Positions 1-8,074 of a DNA stretch of 64,000 nucleotides are shown here, piece after piece. The notes beneath the pieces are model-generated. The model had not been told where the DNA came from and made no database searches. It was given only the letters and a program-made list of their open reading frames with translations. A program made the translations under genes and the position numbers. Positions within the stretch are counted from its first letter, which is position 1, and each line of letters begins with the position of its first letter. Source of the stretch: Metabacillus crassostreae (GTDB lineage: Bacteria > Bacillota > Bacilli > Bacillales > Bacillaceae). The DNA is taken from assembly GCF_016908395.1 (NCBI RefSeq), contig NZ_JAFBDU010000006.1:1-64000 (forward strand), read 5' to 3'.

Positions 1-312
1 TGTGCGACTTGCCCATTTTTATCGCAATGTACAGAAAGTAAAGATCATCAAAAAGTGGTGACACGTCATATTTGGCAAGAGTACGTAGAGGAAGCCGATC
101 ATTTGCGTCATCATAAAGAGGTAAAGCCAATCTACGCGAAACGTAAAGAAACGATTGAGCGTGTATTCGCAGATGCAAAAGAAAAGCATGGCATGCGTTG
201 GACAACTTTGAGGGGACTTAAAAAATTGTCAATGCAAGCGATGCTTACTTTCGCTGCCATGAATTTGAAGAAGATGGCCAACTGGACTTGGCTAGGTCCC
301 AAAATGGCCTAA
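1..312 (+). CDS. IS1182-type transposase, C-terminal part (5' end outside window)
   Basis: The frame is open from base 1 and ends at TAA 310-312, giving the last 103 residues of a DDE transposase. A CATCPFLSQC segment at the left is a Cys-rich knuckle. It is followed by YAKRKETIERVFADAKEKHG, which carries the final catalytic Glu, and by GMRW and LKKLSMQAMLTFAAMNLKK, all typical of the end of IS1182/IS5-like transposases. The gene is cut by the window edge, so whether the element is intact cannot be judged. Three perfect hairpins follow within 140 bp and may belong to the element's right end. Family assignment is from remembered protein similarity. Confidence 0.85.
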   Translation, partial: CATCPFLSQCTESKDHQKVVTRHIWQEYVEEADHLRHHKEVKPIYAKRKETIERVFADAKEKHGMRWTTLRGLKKLSMQAMLTFAAMNLKKMANWTWLGPKMA

Positions 313-316
313 TAAA

Positions 317-340
317 GTGGACAGAGAGAGATCTGTCCAC
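317..340. repeat. Hairpin directly after the transposase gene
   Basis: Perfect 9-bp inverted repeat, GTGGACAGA (317-325) with TCTGTCCAC (332-340), around a 6-nt loop and only 4 bp after the transposase stop. There is no T-run, so it is not a classical terminator. It may be a subterminal structure of the insertion sequence. Confidence 0.6.
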
Positions 341-372
341 GCTCATTTTAGATAATTTATAAAGAAAATCGC

Positions 373-410
373 AAAAGGGGTTCGGAATGAAACCATTCCG
401 AACCCCTTTT
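373..410. terminator. 17-bp perfect hairpin ending in T4, near the IS right end
   Basis: AAAAGGGGTTCGGAATG (373-389) pairs perfectly with 394-410 around the loop AAAC. The A/T flanks make it a possible bidirectional intrinsic terminator. It lies between the transposase stop and the next hairpin and may be part of the mobile element. Confidence 0.6.
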
Positions 411-422
411 GTCGACGATCTG

Positions 423-454
423 AAGGGACTGACAAAAATGTCAGTCCCTTTTTT
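423..454. terminator. Intrinsic terminator
   Basis: AAGGGACTGACA (423-434) pairs with TGTCAGTCCCTT (439-450) around AAAA, followed by a T-run. The same GACTGACA stem recurs in the terminators at 24091 and 29368. From here to the next gene (640) only AT-rich sequence and probable promoter DNA are seen. Confidence 0.75.
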
Positions 455-639
455 CTATTTTAAACCTATAAATCCTGTCATGTGTGATATCCCTTTTAAT
501 CATGTTATAGTAGATTTATTATATTCTATGTGAAGAAATCTTATTGGGGTAAGAATATTGCTTTATTCACCTTGAATGAGGAAATAGCCTATTTATGATA
601 GAAGACGATTGTTTCATACTAGTATAGAGGATGATTTTT

Positions 640-1509
640 TTGTCAACAATTCAAATCGGGTTAACGGGCTGGGGTGATCATGATTCTCTCTACTCAGCTA
701 CAACAAATACATCAAAAAAATTACAAGAATACGCTGCGCATTTTCCTACTGTTGAAATAGATGCCAGCTTTTATGCGATTCAGCCAGAACGCAATATTAG
801 AAAATGGCTAAAAGAAACTCCTGAAACTTTCCAATTTATACCAAAAGCATATCAAGGAATGACTGGGCATCTTCATGGAGAGCTTCCTTTTACCACTAAG
901 GAGGAGATGTTCAGTGCATTTATTAAATCTGTAGAGCCTTTAAAAGCTGAGAATAAACTTGCAATGGTATTATTTCAATTTCCACCATGGTTTGACTGTA
1001 CAAAGGACAATGTTGAATATTTGAAATGGTGTCGAGAACAATTAGGAGACTTAGACGTAGCTCTTGAATTTCGTAACCGATCATGGTTTTCACCTACCTA
1101 TTACGAAAAAACACTTCAGTTTATGGAAACAGAGGAATGGATACATAGTATTGTCGATGAGCCACAGGCTGGAATGAGATCAATACCAACAGTTCTACAC
1201 CCTACTGATCCTAATAAAACGCTTGTTAGGCTACATGGGAGAAATGTTCACGGATGGAATAAACCCGCTTCAGGTGAGGATTGGAGAGATGTTAGATATT
1301 TGTATCGTTATAATCAAGAAGAGCTTGAGAAGTGGAAGGGAAATCTTGAAACTCTTCGAAAACATTCAAAAAGTATTTATATGCTGTTTAATAATAATTC
1401 AGGTGGAGATGCTGCCGCAAATGCAAAAATGATGATCAACATTCTTGATATAACATATGCAGGTTTAGCAGAAAAACAATTAAGCTTGTTTCCTGATGAG
1501 GAGAGATAG
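640..1509 (+). CDS. yunF: DUF72 domain protein YunF
   Basis: 289-residue DUF72 (YecE-like) protein. The N-terminus IQIGLTGWGDHD, the VEIDASFYAIQPERN segment and ALEFRNRSW are hallmark stretches of this TIM-barrel-like family, whose function is unknown. The TTG start at 640 is preferred because AGAGG at 625-629 sits about 10 bp upstream; the in-frame ATG at 631 would leave almost no spacing. It is followed after 6 bp by yunE, so the two are probably co-transcribed. B. subtilis also has yunF next to yunE. Confidence 0.85.
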   Translation: MSTIQIGLTGWGDHDSLYSATTNTSKKLQEYAAHFPTVEIDASFYAIQPERNIRKWLKETPETFQFIPKAYQGMTGHLHGELPFTTKEEMFSAFIKSVEPLKAENKLAMVLFQFPPWFDCTKDNVEYLKWCREQLGDLDVALEFRNRSWFSPTYYEKTLQFMETEEWIHSIVDEPQAGMRSIPTVLHPTDPNKTLVRLHGRNVHGWNKPASGEDWRDVRYLYRYNQEELEKWKGNLETLRKHSKSIYMLFNNNSGGDAAANAKMMINILDITYAGLAEKQLSLFPDEER

Positions 1510-1515
1510 AATACT

Positions 1516-2340
1516 GTGGAATGGATTATTTTATTACTAGTTGGAATCGCTGCTGGTACACTTGGCAGTTTAGTTGGTTTAGGTGGAGGTATTATTGTTG
1601 TTCCAATGTTAATCTCATTAGGAACATATTTTTCTGGATTTGCAGATGTTTCACCACAGGTTGCAGTTGGTACATCTCTACTTGTCGTTATTTTCACCGG
1701 TCTTTCCTCAACCTTAACTTATATGAAATATAAAAAAGTTGATTATAAAAGTGGGTTAATCTTCTTTATTGGAAGCGGTCCTGGTGGAATTTTAGGTGCT
1801 TATGTTAATAAGTTTTTTAACACAACAACATTTTCAATTTGGTTCGGACTGTTTATGATTGCTGTATCCATTCTATTAATGATCAAAGAAAAATTACCTA
1901 AAATGAAGCAAAAAACCGGTGGGAAAATCAGTCGTCCATATATAAATGATGAAGGTGAGCAAAAAATTTATTCATTTAAACCTGTTCCAGGAATCATAAT
2001 AGCCTTTGTAGTTGGGTTTATTTCAGGTTTATTTGGAATAGGTGGAGGTGCTCTTATGGTACCTGCCATGATTTTATTGTTTATGTTTCCACCACATATA
2101 GCTGTCGCAACTTCTATGTTTATCATCTTTTTATCTGCTACAATTAGTTCAATTACACATATTACATTAGGTAATATCAATTGGTTATATGCCGCAATAC
2201 TTATACCAGGTGCATGGTTTGGTGGGAGATTTGGAGCGATTATTAACACAAAATTAAAAGGCAAAACAGTTGTAAATCTACTACGAGCTGTACTGATTAT
2301 TGCTGGTTTAAAGTTAATATATGAAGGTTTCTTAGGCTGA
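1516..2340 (+). CDS. yunE: TauE/SafE-family membrane transporter YunE
   Basis: 274-residue polytopic membrane protein of the TauE/SafE (DUF81) family, proposed exporters of sulfite or organosulfonates. The two family repeats are visible: GTLGSLVGLGGGIIVVPMLI near the N-terminus and SGLFGIGGGALMVPAMILL in the second half, each with the Gly-rich helix start. About eight hydrophobic segments flank a short basic cytoplasmic loop (KEKLPKMKQKTGGK). GTG start with the purine-rich GAGGAGAGATA just upstream, inside the end of yunF. The substrate cannot be read from sequence. Confidence 0.85.
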   Translation: MEWIILLLVGIAAGTLGSLVGLGGGIIVVPMLISLGTYFSGFADVSPQVAVGTSLLVVIFTGLSSTLTYMKYKKVDYKSGLIFFIGSGPGGILGAYVNKFFNTTTFSIWFGLFMIAVSILLMIKEKLPKMKQKTGGKISRPYINDEGEQKIYSFKPVPGIIIAFVVGFISGLFGIGGGALMVPAMILLFMFPPHIAVATSMFIIFLSATISSITHITLGNINWLYAAILIPGAWFGGRFGAIINTKLKGKTVVNLLRAVLIIAGLKLIYEGFLG

Positions 2341-2358
2341 TCTTTAATGTATAATGTA

Positions 2359-2520
2359 GGCTCTTTTTTTGAAAGTTTGTTGCTATGTAATCAAAATATG
2401 CAGGAGAACAAGTGTATTTTCGCATATAAGCCTATATTTTATGAAGAAAAAATGCAACAAGACTTAATACAATGCTGATTTCTTCGGAATTTATACGCAA
2501 CAAAGTTTGCGAAAACAGCC
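2359..2520. repeat. Intergenic imperfect-palindrome repeat, family 2, copy 1
   Basis: The segment begins GGCTCTTTTTTTGAAAG-TTTGTTGCTA and ends GCAACAAAGTTTGCGAAAACAGCC, so its outer arms are complementary. A related copy lies at 11177-11325: it shares the GGCTCTTTT..GAAAG..TTGCTAT start, a central run (ACTTGATACAAGGCTG there, ACTTAATACAATGCTG here) and the AAAAC(A/T)GCC end. It sits between yunE and yunD. It contains no coding sequence. Confidence 0.6.
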
Positions 2521-2563
2521 TTAATTTAATATCAAGATAGTCTAAGTTTAAGGAGAGAGACAA

Positions 2564-3967
2564 ATGATAGAAACCATACACCTTTATCATACAAACGATT
2601 TGCATAGTCATTTTGAAAATTGGCCTAAAATTGTTCGGTTTTTACAAGATAGAAAGAAGCTTCATGAACTACATAATGAGGAAATGTTACTTGTGGATAT
2701 TGGTGATCATGCTGATCGATTCCATCCAATTACAGAGGCAACAAAAGGAAAAGCAAATGTTTCGCTGTTAAATCAGCTAGATTATGATGCCGTAACAATT
2801 GGAAATAATGAAGGAATCACTTTTGCTCACGAAGATTTAAACGATTTATACCGTGAAGCTGAATTTTCAGTAATCATTTCAAACTTTTATACCGAGCATG
2901 GAGAACGTCCTGAATGGGTTATACCCTATGAAATTAAGACACTCAAGAATGGGTATAAGGTAGCTTTTCTAGGAGTAACAGTTTTTTATGAAAAGTTCTA
3001 TGAGCTTCTTGGCTGGAAGGTGAAGGATCCATTTGAAAGTTTACTAGAAGTGATTCAGGAAATTAAAGGGCAAGCGGATATGATTGTGTTACTCTCACAT
3101 TTAGGTATAACGGATGATGAACGTATTGCTCGTGATTTTCCTGATATTGATATTATTATTGGTGGACATACACATCACGTTTTACAAAAAGGTATAAAAA
3201 TAAATTCTACACTAGTAGCAGGTGCAGGAAAATATGGGCAGTATATTGGCTATATTTCAATTGAAATTGATACTTCAAACAAGCAGTTACTAGAGAAAAG
3301 AGCAGAACTTTTTTCGACTATAGAATTACATGCTATCTGCAAAGAAACCGCATTATTTCTTGATCACCTATATGATGAAAGTGATCAAATACTTTCTGAA
3401 GAAATTGGAGTATTAGATCAAGAGCTTTCAGTAGATTGGTTTAATGATTCACCCTTTCCACACCTTTTAGTAACGGCAATCAGGGAGTGGTGTGGTGGAG
3501 AAGTCGCAATGGTTAATTCAGGTATATTACTAGAATCCTTACAAAAGGGACCTGTCACAAGAAAGGACCTTCACCATATTTGTCCTCATCCAATCAATCC
3601 TTGTAAAGTCCACTTAAAAGGAGACGTATTAAAAGAGGTTATCCTCCAATCAAGAGATGAAAAAATGGAGCAATTACAGTTAAAAGGATTAGGATTTCGC
3701 GGGAAAGTAATGGGGAGAATGGTTTTTGATGGGATTGAAGTAAAAACTGAGGTATTTAGTGATGGAAAGAAACATGTTACTGAGATTTCTATCAAAAATC
3801 AACCAATAGATCCAGACCGCTTATATGCAGTTGCTACAATTGATATGTTTACATTAGGTCCACTATATCCAGAGATTAGCCATGCTGAAGAAAAGTTATT
3901 TTATATGCCAGAATTATTACGTGATGTTTTAGCATGGAAGCTAAGTACTAACCAAATAAAAAGTTAG
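2564..3967 (+). CDS. yunD: Metallophosphoesterase / 5'-nucleotidase-like protein YunD
   Basis: 467 residues with the two-domain layout of the 5'-nucleotidase/2',3'-cyclic phosphodiesterase family. The metal-binding motifs appear in order: HTNDLHSH (residues 8-15), DIGDHADRF (about 45-53), GNNE (about 80), LLSHLG and GGHTHH. The C-terminal nucleotide-binding domain follows (about 290-460). No signal peptide is seen, unlike secreted relatives, so it is probably cytoplasmic. Start ATG with AAGGAGAG 7 bp upstream. The specific substrate is unknown. Confidence 0.85.
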   Translation: MIETIHLYHTNDLHSHFENWPKIVRFLQDRKKLHELHNEEMLLVDIGDHADRFHPITEATKGKANVSLLNQLDYDAVTIGNNEGITFAHEDLNDLYREAEFSVIISNFYTEHGERPEWVIPYEIKTLKNGYKVAFLGVTVFYEKFYELLGWKVKDPFESLLEVIQEIKGQADMIVLLSHLGITDDERIARDFPDIDIIIGGHTHHVLQKGIKINSTLVAGAGKYGQYIGYISIEIDTSNKQLLEKRAELFSTIELHAICKETALFLDHLYDESDQILSEEIGVLDQELSVDWFNDSPFPHLLVTAIREWCGGEVAMVNSGILLESLQKGPVTRKDLHHICPHPINPCKVHLKGDVLKEVILQSRDEKMEQLQLKGLGFRGKVMGRMVFDGIEVKTEVFSDGKKHVTEISIKNQPIDPDRLYAVATIDMFTLGPLYPEISHAEEKLFYMPELLRDVLAWKLSTNQIKS

Positions 3968-4033
3968 ACGAATAACTACACAAATTTGTTCATATGTCAT
4001 AAAGATATATGAAGAAAGGAGTGTAGTTATTAA

Positions 4034-4336
4034 ATGGTTACAATGACACCTGTTACGATTGAAGGAAAACAATTTACTGCGATTACGGTTGCTTTGCCAA
4101 AAACAAATTTTATGGCCATTACAACTGATAAAGGATATATCATGTGTGGTGCACTTGATGTTGGACTTTTAAATGAAAAATTGAAAGATCGAGGAATTAT
4201 TGCTGGTCGGGCAGTAGGTGTGAGAACAATTGAGCAGCTACTAGAAGCTCCACTTGAATCTGTTACCTATGAAGCTGAAAATCGTGGGATAACTGTTGGT
4301 ACAAAAGGAAAAGATGCTTTACTTAAGATGTTATAA
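4034..4336 (+). CDS. yunC: DUF1805 protein YunC
   Basis: 100-residue conserved protein of the DUF1805 family, matching YunC in content (MVTMTPVTIEGKQFTAITV, ITTDKGYIMCGALDVGLLN, GIIAGRAVGVRTIEQLL). A small alpha/beta protein without membrane segments or signal; function unknown. AAAGGAG at 4015-4021 is rather far from the ATG at 4034 (about 12 bp). It lies between yunD and yunB as in B. subtilis. Confidence 0.85.
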   Translation: MVTMTPVTIEGKQFTAITVALPKTNFMAITTDKGYIMCGALDVGLLNEKLKDRGIIAGRAVGVRTIEQLLEAPLESVTYEAENRGITVGTKGKDALLKML

Positions 4337-4411
4337 AGGACGATACGGTTATAGTTGGTTCATGTATGTTTAACAATAAATCTAAATAATCTTAGAAAAT
4401 GATGCGTACAT

Positions 4412-4449
4412 CCCTCCTTACATGCATAAACATAGCTTGTAAAGGAGGG
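4412..4449 (+). promoter_or_regulatory. Hairpin sequestering the yunB Shine-Dalgarno
   Basis: CCCTCCTTACA at 4412-4422 is complementary to TGTAAAGGAGGG at 4438-4449, with one bulged A. The 3' arm contains the whole yunB ribosome-binding site. No T-run follows, so it does not look like a terminator. If it forms in the mRNA, it would mask translation initiation of yunB. Confidence 0.55.
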
Positions 4450-4456
4450 ATTAATT

Positions 4457-5200
4457 TTGGCTAAATTTCGTGGTCGGCGCCCTCGTAGAGGACCTTTGCC
4501 TTTTCGATATGTGTTATTGCTAACTTTGGTTATTTTTATTATCTTAACTGCAGGTAGCTTTTGGGTAGTGAATAAAGAAATCAAACCAACCTTGCTTAGA
4601 ATCGCAAACCTTGAGGCCTCCTCTGTTGCAACAACGATTATTCAGGAGGCAGTAAAAGAAGAAGTCATAAATACAGGTCAAGCAGAGACTTTAGTTTTAA
4701 CAGACAAGGATAATAGCGGAAATATTAATATGATCACCTTTAACACTAGTACAGTAAATAATGTTCTAAGAAAAGTGACAGATAATATCACAACAAAGCT
4801 TGAAGAGATAGAAAAAGAGAATTTTCACAGCACAAAAAAGGGAAGTCAAGAAATGGAGCTAGATCATGGAATTGTTTATTCTATTCCACTTGGTCAAATT
4901 ACTGACAATGCTATTTTGAGTACATTAGGTCCTGATATTCCGATTCGATTTTATTTAATTGGTGATGTACATACTGATATAAAACAAACAACAAAGGAAT
5001 ATGGAATTAATAGCGCCAATCATCAAGTATCAATATTTGTTGAAGTAACCGTTCAGGTAGTCATTCCTTTTGCAACAGATAAAATCACAATTACAAATAC
5101 GATTCCGGTTATAGATATTCTTGAGCCTGGTGATGTTCCACAGTACTATAATAATAGTGGAAAAGATACACCTGCTATTGAATTACCAAAAGTTGAATAG
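4457..5200 (+). CDS. yunB: Sporulation protein YunB
   Basis: 247-residue bitopic membrane protein. A strongly basic N-terminus (MAKFRGRRPRRG) precedes one hydrophobic segment (residues about 15-38), and the remainder is predicted outside the membrane. It includes SANHQVSIFVEVTVQVVIPF, typical of YunB, a protein needed for efficient spore formation in B. subtilis. TTG start with a strong GGAGGG 7 bp upstream. That Shine-Dalgarno is one arm of an upstream hairpin (4412-4449). Confidence 0.88.
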   Translation: MAKFRGRRPRRGPLPFRYVLLLTLVIFIILTAGSFWVVNKEIKPTLLRIANLEASSVATTIIQEAVKEEVINTGQAETLVLTDKDNSGNINMITFNTSTVNNVLRKVTDNITTKLEEIEKENFHSTKKGSQEMELDHGIVYSIPLGQITDNAILSTLGPDIPIRFYLIGDVHTDIKQTTKEYGINSANHQVSIFVEVTVQVVIPFATDKITITNTIPVIDILEPGDVPQYYNNSGKDTPAIELPKVE

Positions 5201-5267
5201 TTGTCATGATGTACCTTATTTGATAAACTATTAAATGTTGAAAATCTAATATGACCAAACCACCTTA

Positions 5268-5453
5268 TCTCAAGATGAGGTAGAGGAGCAATAAACATTA
5301 GTACAATATGTGAGAATGACAACGATGACCATATTGGAAAGGGTTTATTGCCGAAGTGAATGAATACTAGTCAGGTATCATTTATTGGTATTACTTTTAA
5401 TAAGAGTAATACTGTCATTATAGTTATTCTATAATGGAGGGCTACTGATCGGG
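5268..5453 (+). promoter_or_regulatory. Lysine riboswitch (L box)
   Basis: The leader of the downstream transporter carries the conserved L-box elements in order: GAGGTAGAGGAGCAA (5277-5291), TTAGTA (5298-5303), GGAAAGGG...TTGCCGAAG (5336-5356) and TGGAGGGCTACTGAT (5435-5449). These match the known B. subtilis lysC leader pattern, including the GCCGAAG block and the GGAGGGCTA block. A strong intrinsic terminator follows at 5478, as expected for a transcriptional OFF switch. This supports lysine as the substrate of the downstream gene. Confidence 0.9.
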
Positions 5454-5477
5454 ATGGAGGATAACATGACATTATTC

Positions 5478-5520
5478 AAAAAGAGTAATGATAGTTATTT
5501 TCTATCGTTACTCTTTTTGT
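5478..5520 (+). terminator. Riboswitch expression-platform terminator
   Basis: AAAAAGAGTAATGATAG (5478-5494) pairs with 5502-5518 (one G-U) around a 7-nt loop, ending in T5. It lies after the lysine aptamer and upstream of the transporter start, so lysine binding would be expected to favour premature termination here. Confidence 0.85.
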
Positions 5521-5643
5521 TGTTCATTTTATTTAAATAAACGATCCCCAAAGAGGACGTTTATATATATTTATATATAAACTAAAACTTTACCACAGCA
5601 TCAGGATGGCCCTTCTATACTTTTTAGGGAGGCTTCATACATC

Positions 5644-7194
5644 ATGTCAGGAACTATTTTATCTATTGTCCCACCTTTAATTGCTATTATAATGGTCATT
5701 TTAACAAGAAGGGTGTTACTTTCTTTAGGTGTGGGAATTGTATCAGCAGCGTTAATTTTAAAGGAATTTTCTATTGTAAAGTCTGGAATGGCAATACTTG
5801 ACGCTATTAAAGCTATTTTTATTTCAGATGGTGAGTTAAATACATGGAATGTTTATATTATTCTATTTTTACTTATTTTAGGAATGATTACAGCACTTAT
5901 TTCGATCTCTGGAGGAAGCCGAGCATTTGGTGAATGGGCACAAAAGCGTGTGAAAACTCGTGTAGGTGCACAATTTACAGCAGCTTTACTTGGAATTCTC
6001 ATTTTTATTGATGATTATTTTAATGCACTTGCAGTAGGACAAGTTAGTCGTCCAATTACTGATCGTCAAAAGGTATCTCGTGCGAAGCTTGCCTATATTA
6101 TTGATTCAACTTCTGCACCAGTTTGTGTGGTATCACCTATTTCTAGCTGGGGTGCTTACATCATTGCAATGATTGCGACAATCTTAACTACACATGGTGT
6201 AACTGAATATTCACCACTTGGTGCGTTCATGACGATGGTTCCGATGAACTATTATGTATTCGCAGCACTTGTACTTGTTTTTGCAGTAGCGTATTTCAAT
6301 ATTAATCTTGGTAGTATGAAGGGTCATGAAGAACGTGCAATGAAAACTGGACAAGTTGTGGATCCAGAAAAAGAAGTGTTAGGTGAAATGACAGAGGATC
6401 TACCTTCTAGTGATAAAGGAACAATTAGTAATCTTGTTTGGCCAATTTTAGCGTTAATTATTGGAACTGTTTTATCGATGTTATATACAGGATATTCAGC
6501 GATAGAAGATAAAGCTGAAGTAAATATTCTTGCTATTTTTGAAAATACGGATGTGTCTACATCACTTTTATATGGTGGTTTATTTGGTCTTGCTATTACG
6601 ATTCTTTTATTCTTTTCTAAAGGAATCAAGGGAAGTTATTTTCCTTTAGCTGTCAAAGAGGGTATAAAGTCAATGTTACCAGCCATTTATATCTTAATGT
6701 TTGCATGGGTGATTGTTGATTTAATTGGTCAATTAGAGACTGGTGAATATTTAGCTGCAATTGTTGAAAGTTCTGATTTAAACCTTGCATATCTTCCAGT
6801 CGTTATGTTTGCATTAGGAGCATTTATGGCTTTTGCAACAGGAACATCATGGGGTACTTTTGGGATCATGCTACCAATTGCTGGAGAAATTACGGCTGCA
6901 ACAGATATCAATATGTTATTGCCTGCAATGGCAGCGGTTCTTGCTGGTTCTGTTTTAGGTGACCACTGTTCACCTATTTCTGATACGACAATCTTGTCAT
7001 CAACAGGAGCAGGAAGTCATCATATTGACCATGTCCTAACACAGCTTCCATATGCATTAATAGGTGGAGCTTTTGCTGCAGTTGGATATTTAGCTCTAGG
7101 TATTACCGGAAGTAGTTTAGTAGGATTTATTGTTGTTGCTGTTTTATTAGTCGGTTTTATTTTTATCTTTGCAAAAAAATCCAAAGTCGCATAA
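5644..7194 (+). CDS. NhaC-family transporter, predicted lysine transporter
   Basis: 516-residue polytopic protein of the NhaC/Na+-H+ antiporter superfamily with about 12 hydrophobic segments. Conserved stretches include IFIDDYFNALAVG, SAPVCVVSPISSWGAY, TGTSWGTFGIMLPIAGE and VLAGSVLGDHCSPISDTT. The lysine riboswitch directly upstream makes lysine uptake or exchange the most likely role, like the NhaC-type candidate lysine transporters (LysW) proposed from regulon analysis. AGGGAGG lies about 11 bp before the ATG. Transport direction and ion coupling cannot be read from sequence. Confidence 0.85.
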   Translation: MSGTILSIVPPLIAIIMVILTRRVLLSLGVGIVSAALILKEFSIVKSGMAILDAIKAIFISDGELNTWNVYIILFLLILGMITALISISGGSRAFGEWAQKRVKTRVGAQFTAALLGILIFIDDYFNALAVGQVSRPITDRQKVSRAKLAYIIDSTSAPVCVVSPISSWGAYIIAMIATILTTHGVTEYSPLGAFMTMVPMNYYVFAALVLVFAVAYFNINLGSMKGHEERAMKTGQVVDPEKEVLGEMTEDLPSSDKGTISNLVWPILALIIGTVLSMLYTGYSAIEDKAEVNILAIFENTDVSTSLLYGGLFGLAITILLFFSKGIKGSYFPLAVKEGIKSMLPAIYILMFAWVIVDLIGQLETGEYLAAIVESSDLNLAYLPVVMFALGAFMAFATGTSWGTFGIMLPIAGEITAATDINMLLPAMAAVLAGSVLGDHCSPISDTTILSSTGAGSHHIDHVLTQLPYALIGGAFAAVGYLALGITGSSLVGFIVVAVLLVGFIFIFAKKSKVA

Positions 7195-7236
7195 AAAAAT
7201 CAGTGTGCAAAAAAGTAGATCTCAATAAAATTTTAG

Positions 7237-7266
7237 GCGTGAATTCTCATTCGAATTCACGCTTTT
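7237..7266 (+). terminator. Terminator of the NhaC-family gene
   Basis: Perfect 10-bp stem GCGTGAATTC (7237-7246) / GAATTCACGC (7253-7262) with a 6-nt loop, followed by TTTT. Confidence 0.8.
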
Positions 7267-7437
7267 ATTATTGTTGGTGAATTGAGTCTCTTGTTTAAAT
7301 CTATTAGAAATGACTGATAGTTTCTTAGTATTTTCTAATGTTGAATTAGAAGATGAAAGAAACAAATAAAAAAGTTCAATGGTTGATGTATTTGAAATAC
7401 CTCAAAAACTATTTTTAGGTATTAAAGTTAGATGAAC

Positions 7438-7572
7438 TTAGTGGAATGGAGCGGTAGACACTTGACTCCTACGGGAGGTAGAGGAAAGGCTGAGACCCTG
7501 CAGCCGAAGGCGAGGAGACTTGAGCTTCCTCCCCGTGGAAAGCAAGTGTCTGGAGCGAAATGAAGCGAACTA
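7438..7572. repeat. Palindromic intergenic repeat, family 1 (short form)
   Basis: It begins TTAGTGGAATGGAGCGG, continues AGACACTTGACTCC..GGG, GAGGAAAGGCTGAGACC and GGAAAGCAAGTGTCT, and ends GAGCGAAATGAAGCGAACTA. The two ends are partly complementary (AGACACTTG with CAAGTGTCT). Related copies are at 9791, 20415, 37531, 39198 (reverse) and 40403. It is richer in G+C than its surroundings and shows no credible gene. Confidence 0.8.
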
Positions 7573-8074
7573 GGTTTTACTTTTAACCTATAAAATAAGC
7601 AAAAGTATCTAAATTCAAAATGACCAGCTGTATCAATGTTATTACTCATATGTAATTCCTTCATGGTTATTTAAAAAATACAATAAGTTATTTGACTGTT
7701 TGCACCTTTAGTGGAACCGATTAGTTTACCCAACTACTATTTTATTATTATAGAAATAATAGTTTCGCTATCGTTAACAAGAAAATCCTCGGAAATATTT
7801 AGTTCGTTAATAGGTAAAAGTGGTAGTGAAGTAAGATATTTTGTTGAACTTTACAACAAAAAGGAAAAATAGAACAAAATTTTTTATAATTATTTCCTAT
7901 TAATAGGAATATTCTGAAATATCATACTAAAATAGTATTTTTTCAAAATTTTATATAGACATAGGCAAAATGTCCATATATACTATGTGTAGATTATAAA
8001 AAAATAATCAGAATATTAGATTATTTCTAACTGTTCTATCATTTAAACTGATGAGGTAAAAGGAGGAAAAAAAC
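7573..8074. other. Long AT-rich leader before the NSS transporter
   Basis: About 500 bp without a credible gene. It presumably contains the promoter of the NSS transporter gene. I see no riboswitch consensus (S-box, T-box or L-box) and no clear terminator here. Confidence 0.5.

Noticed and set aside
7573-8074. S-box (SAM) riboswitch before the NSS transporter
   Set aside because: Checked because of the possible methionine link; none of the conserved S-box blocks is present.
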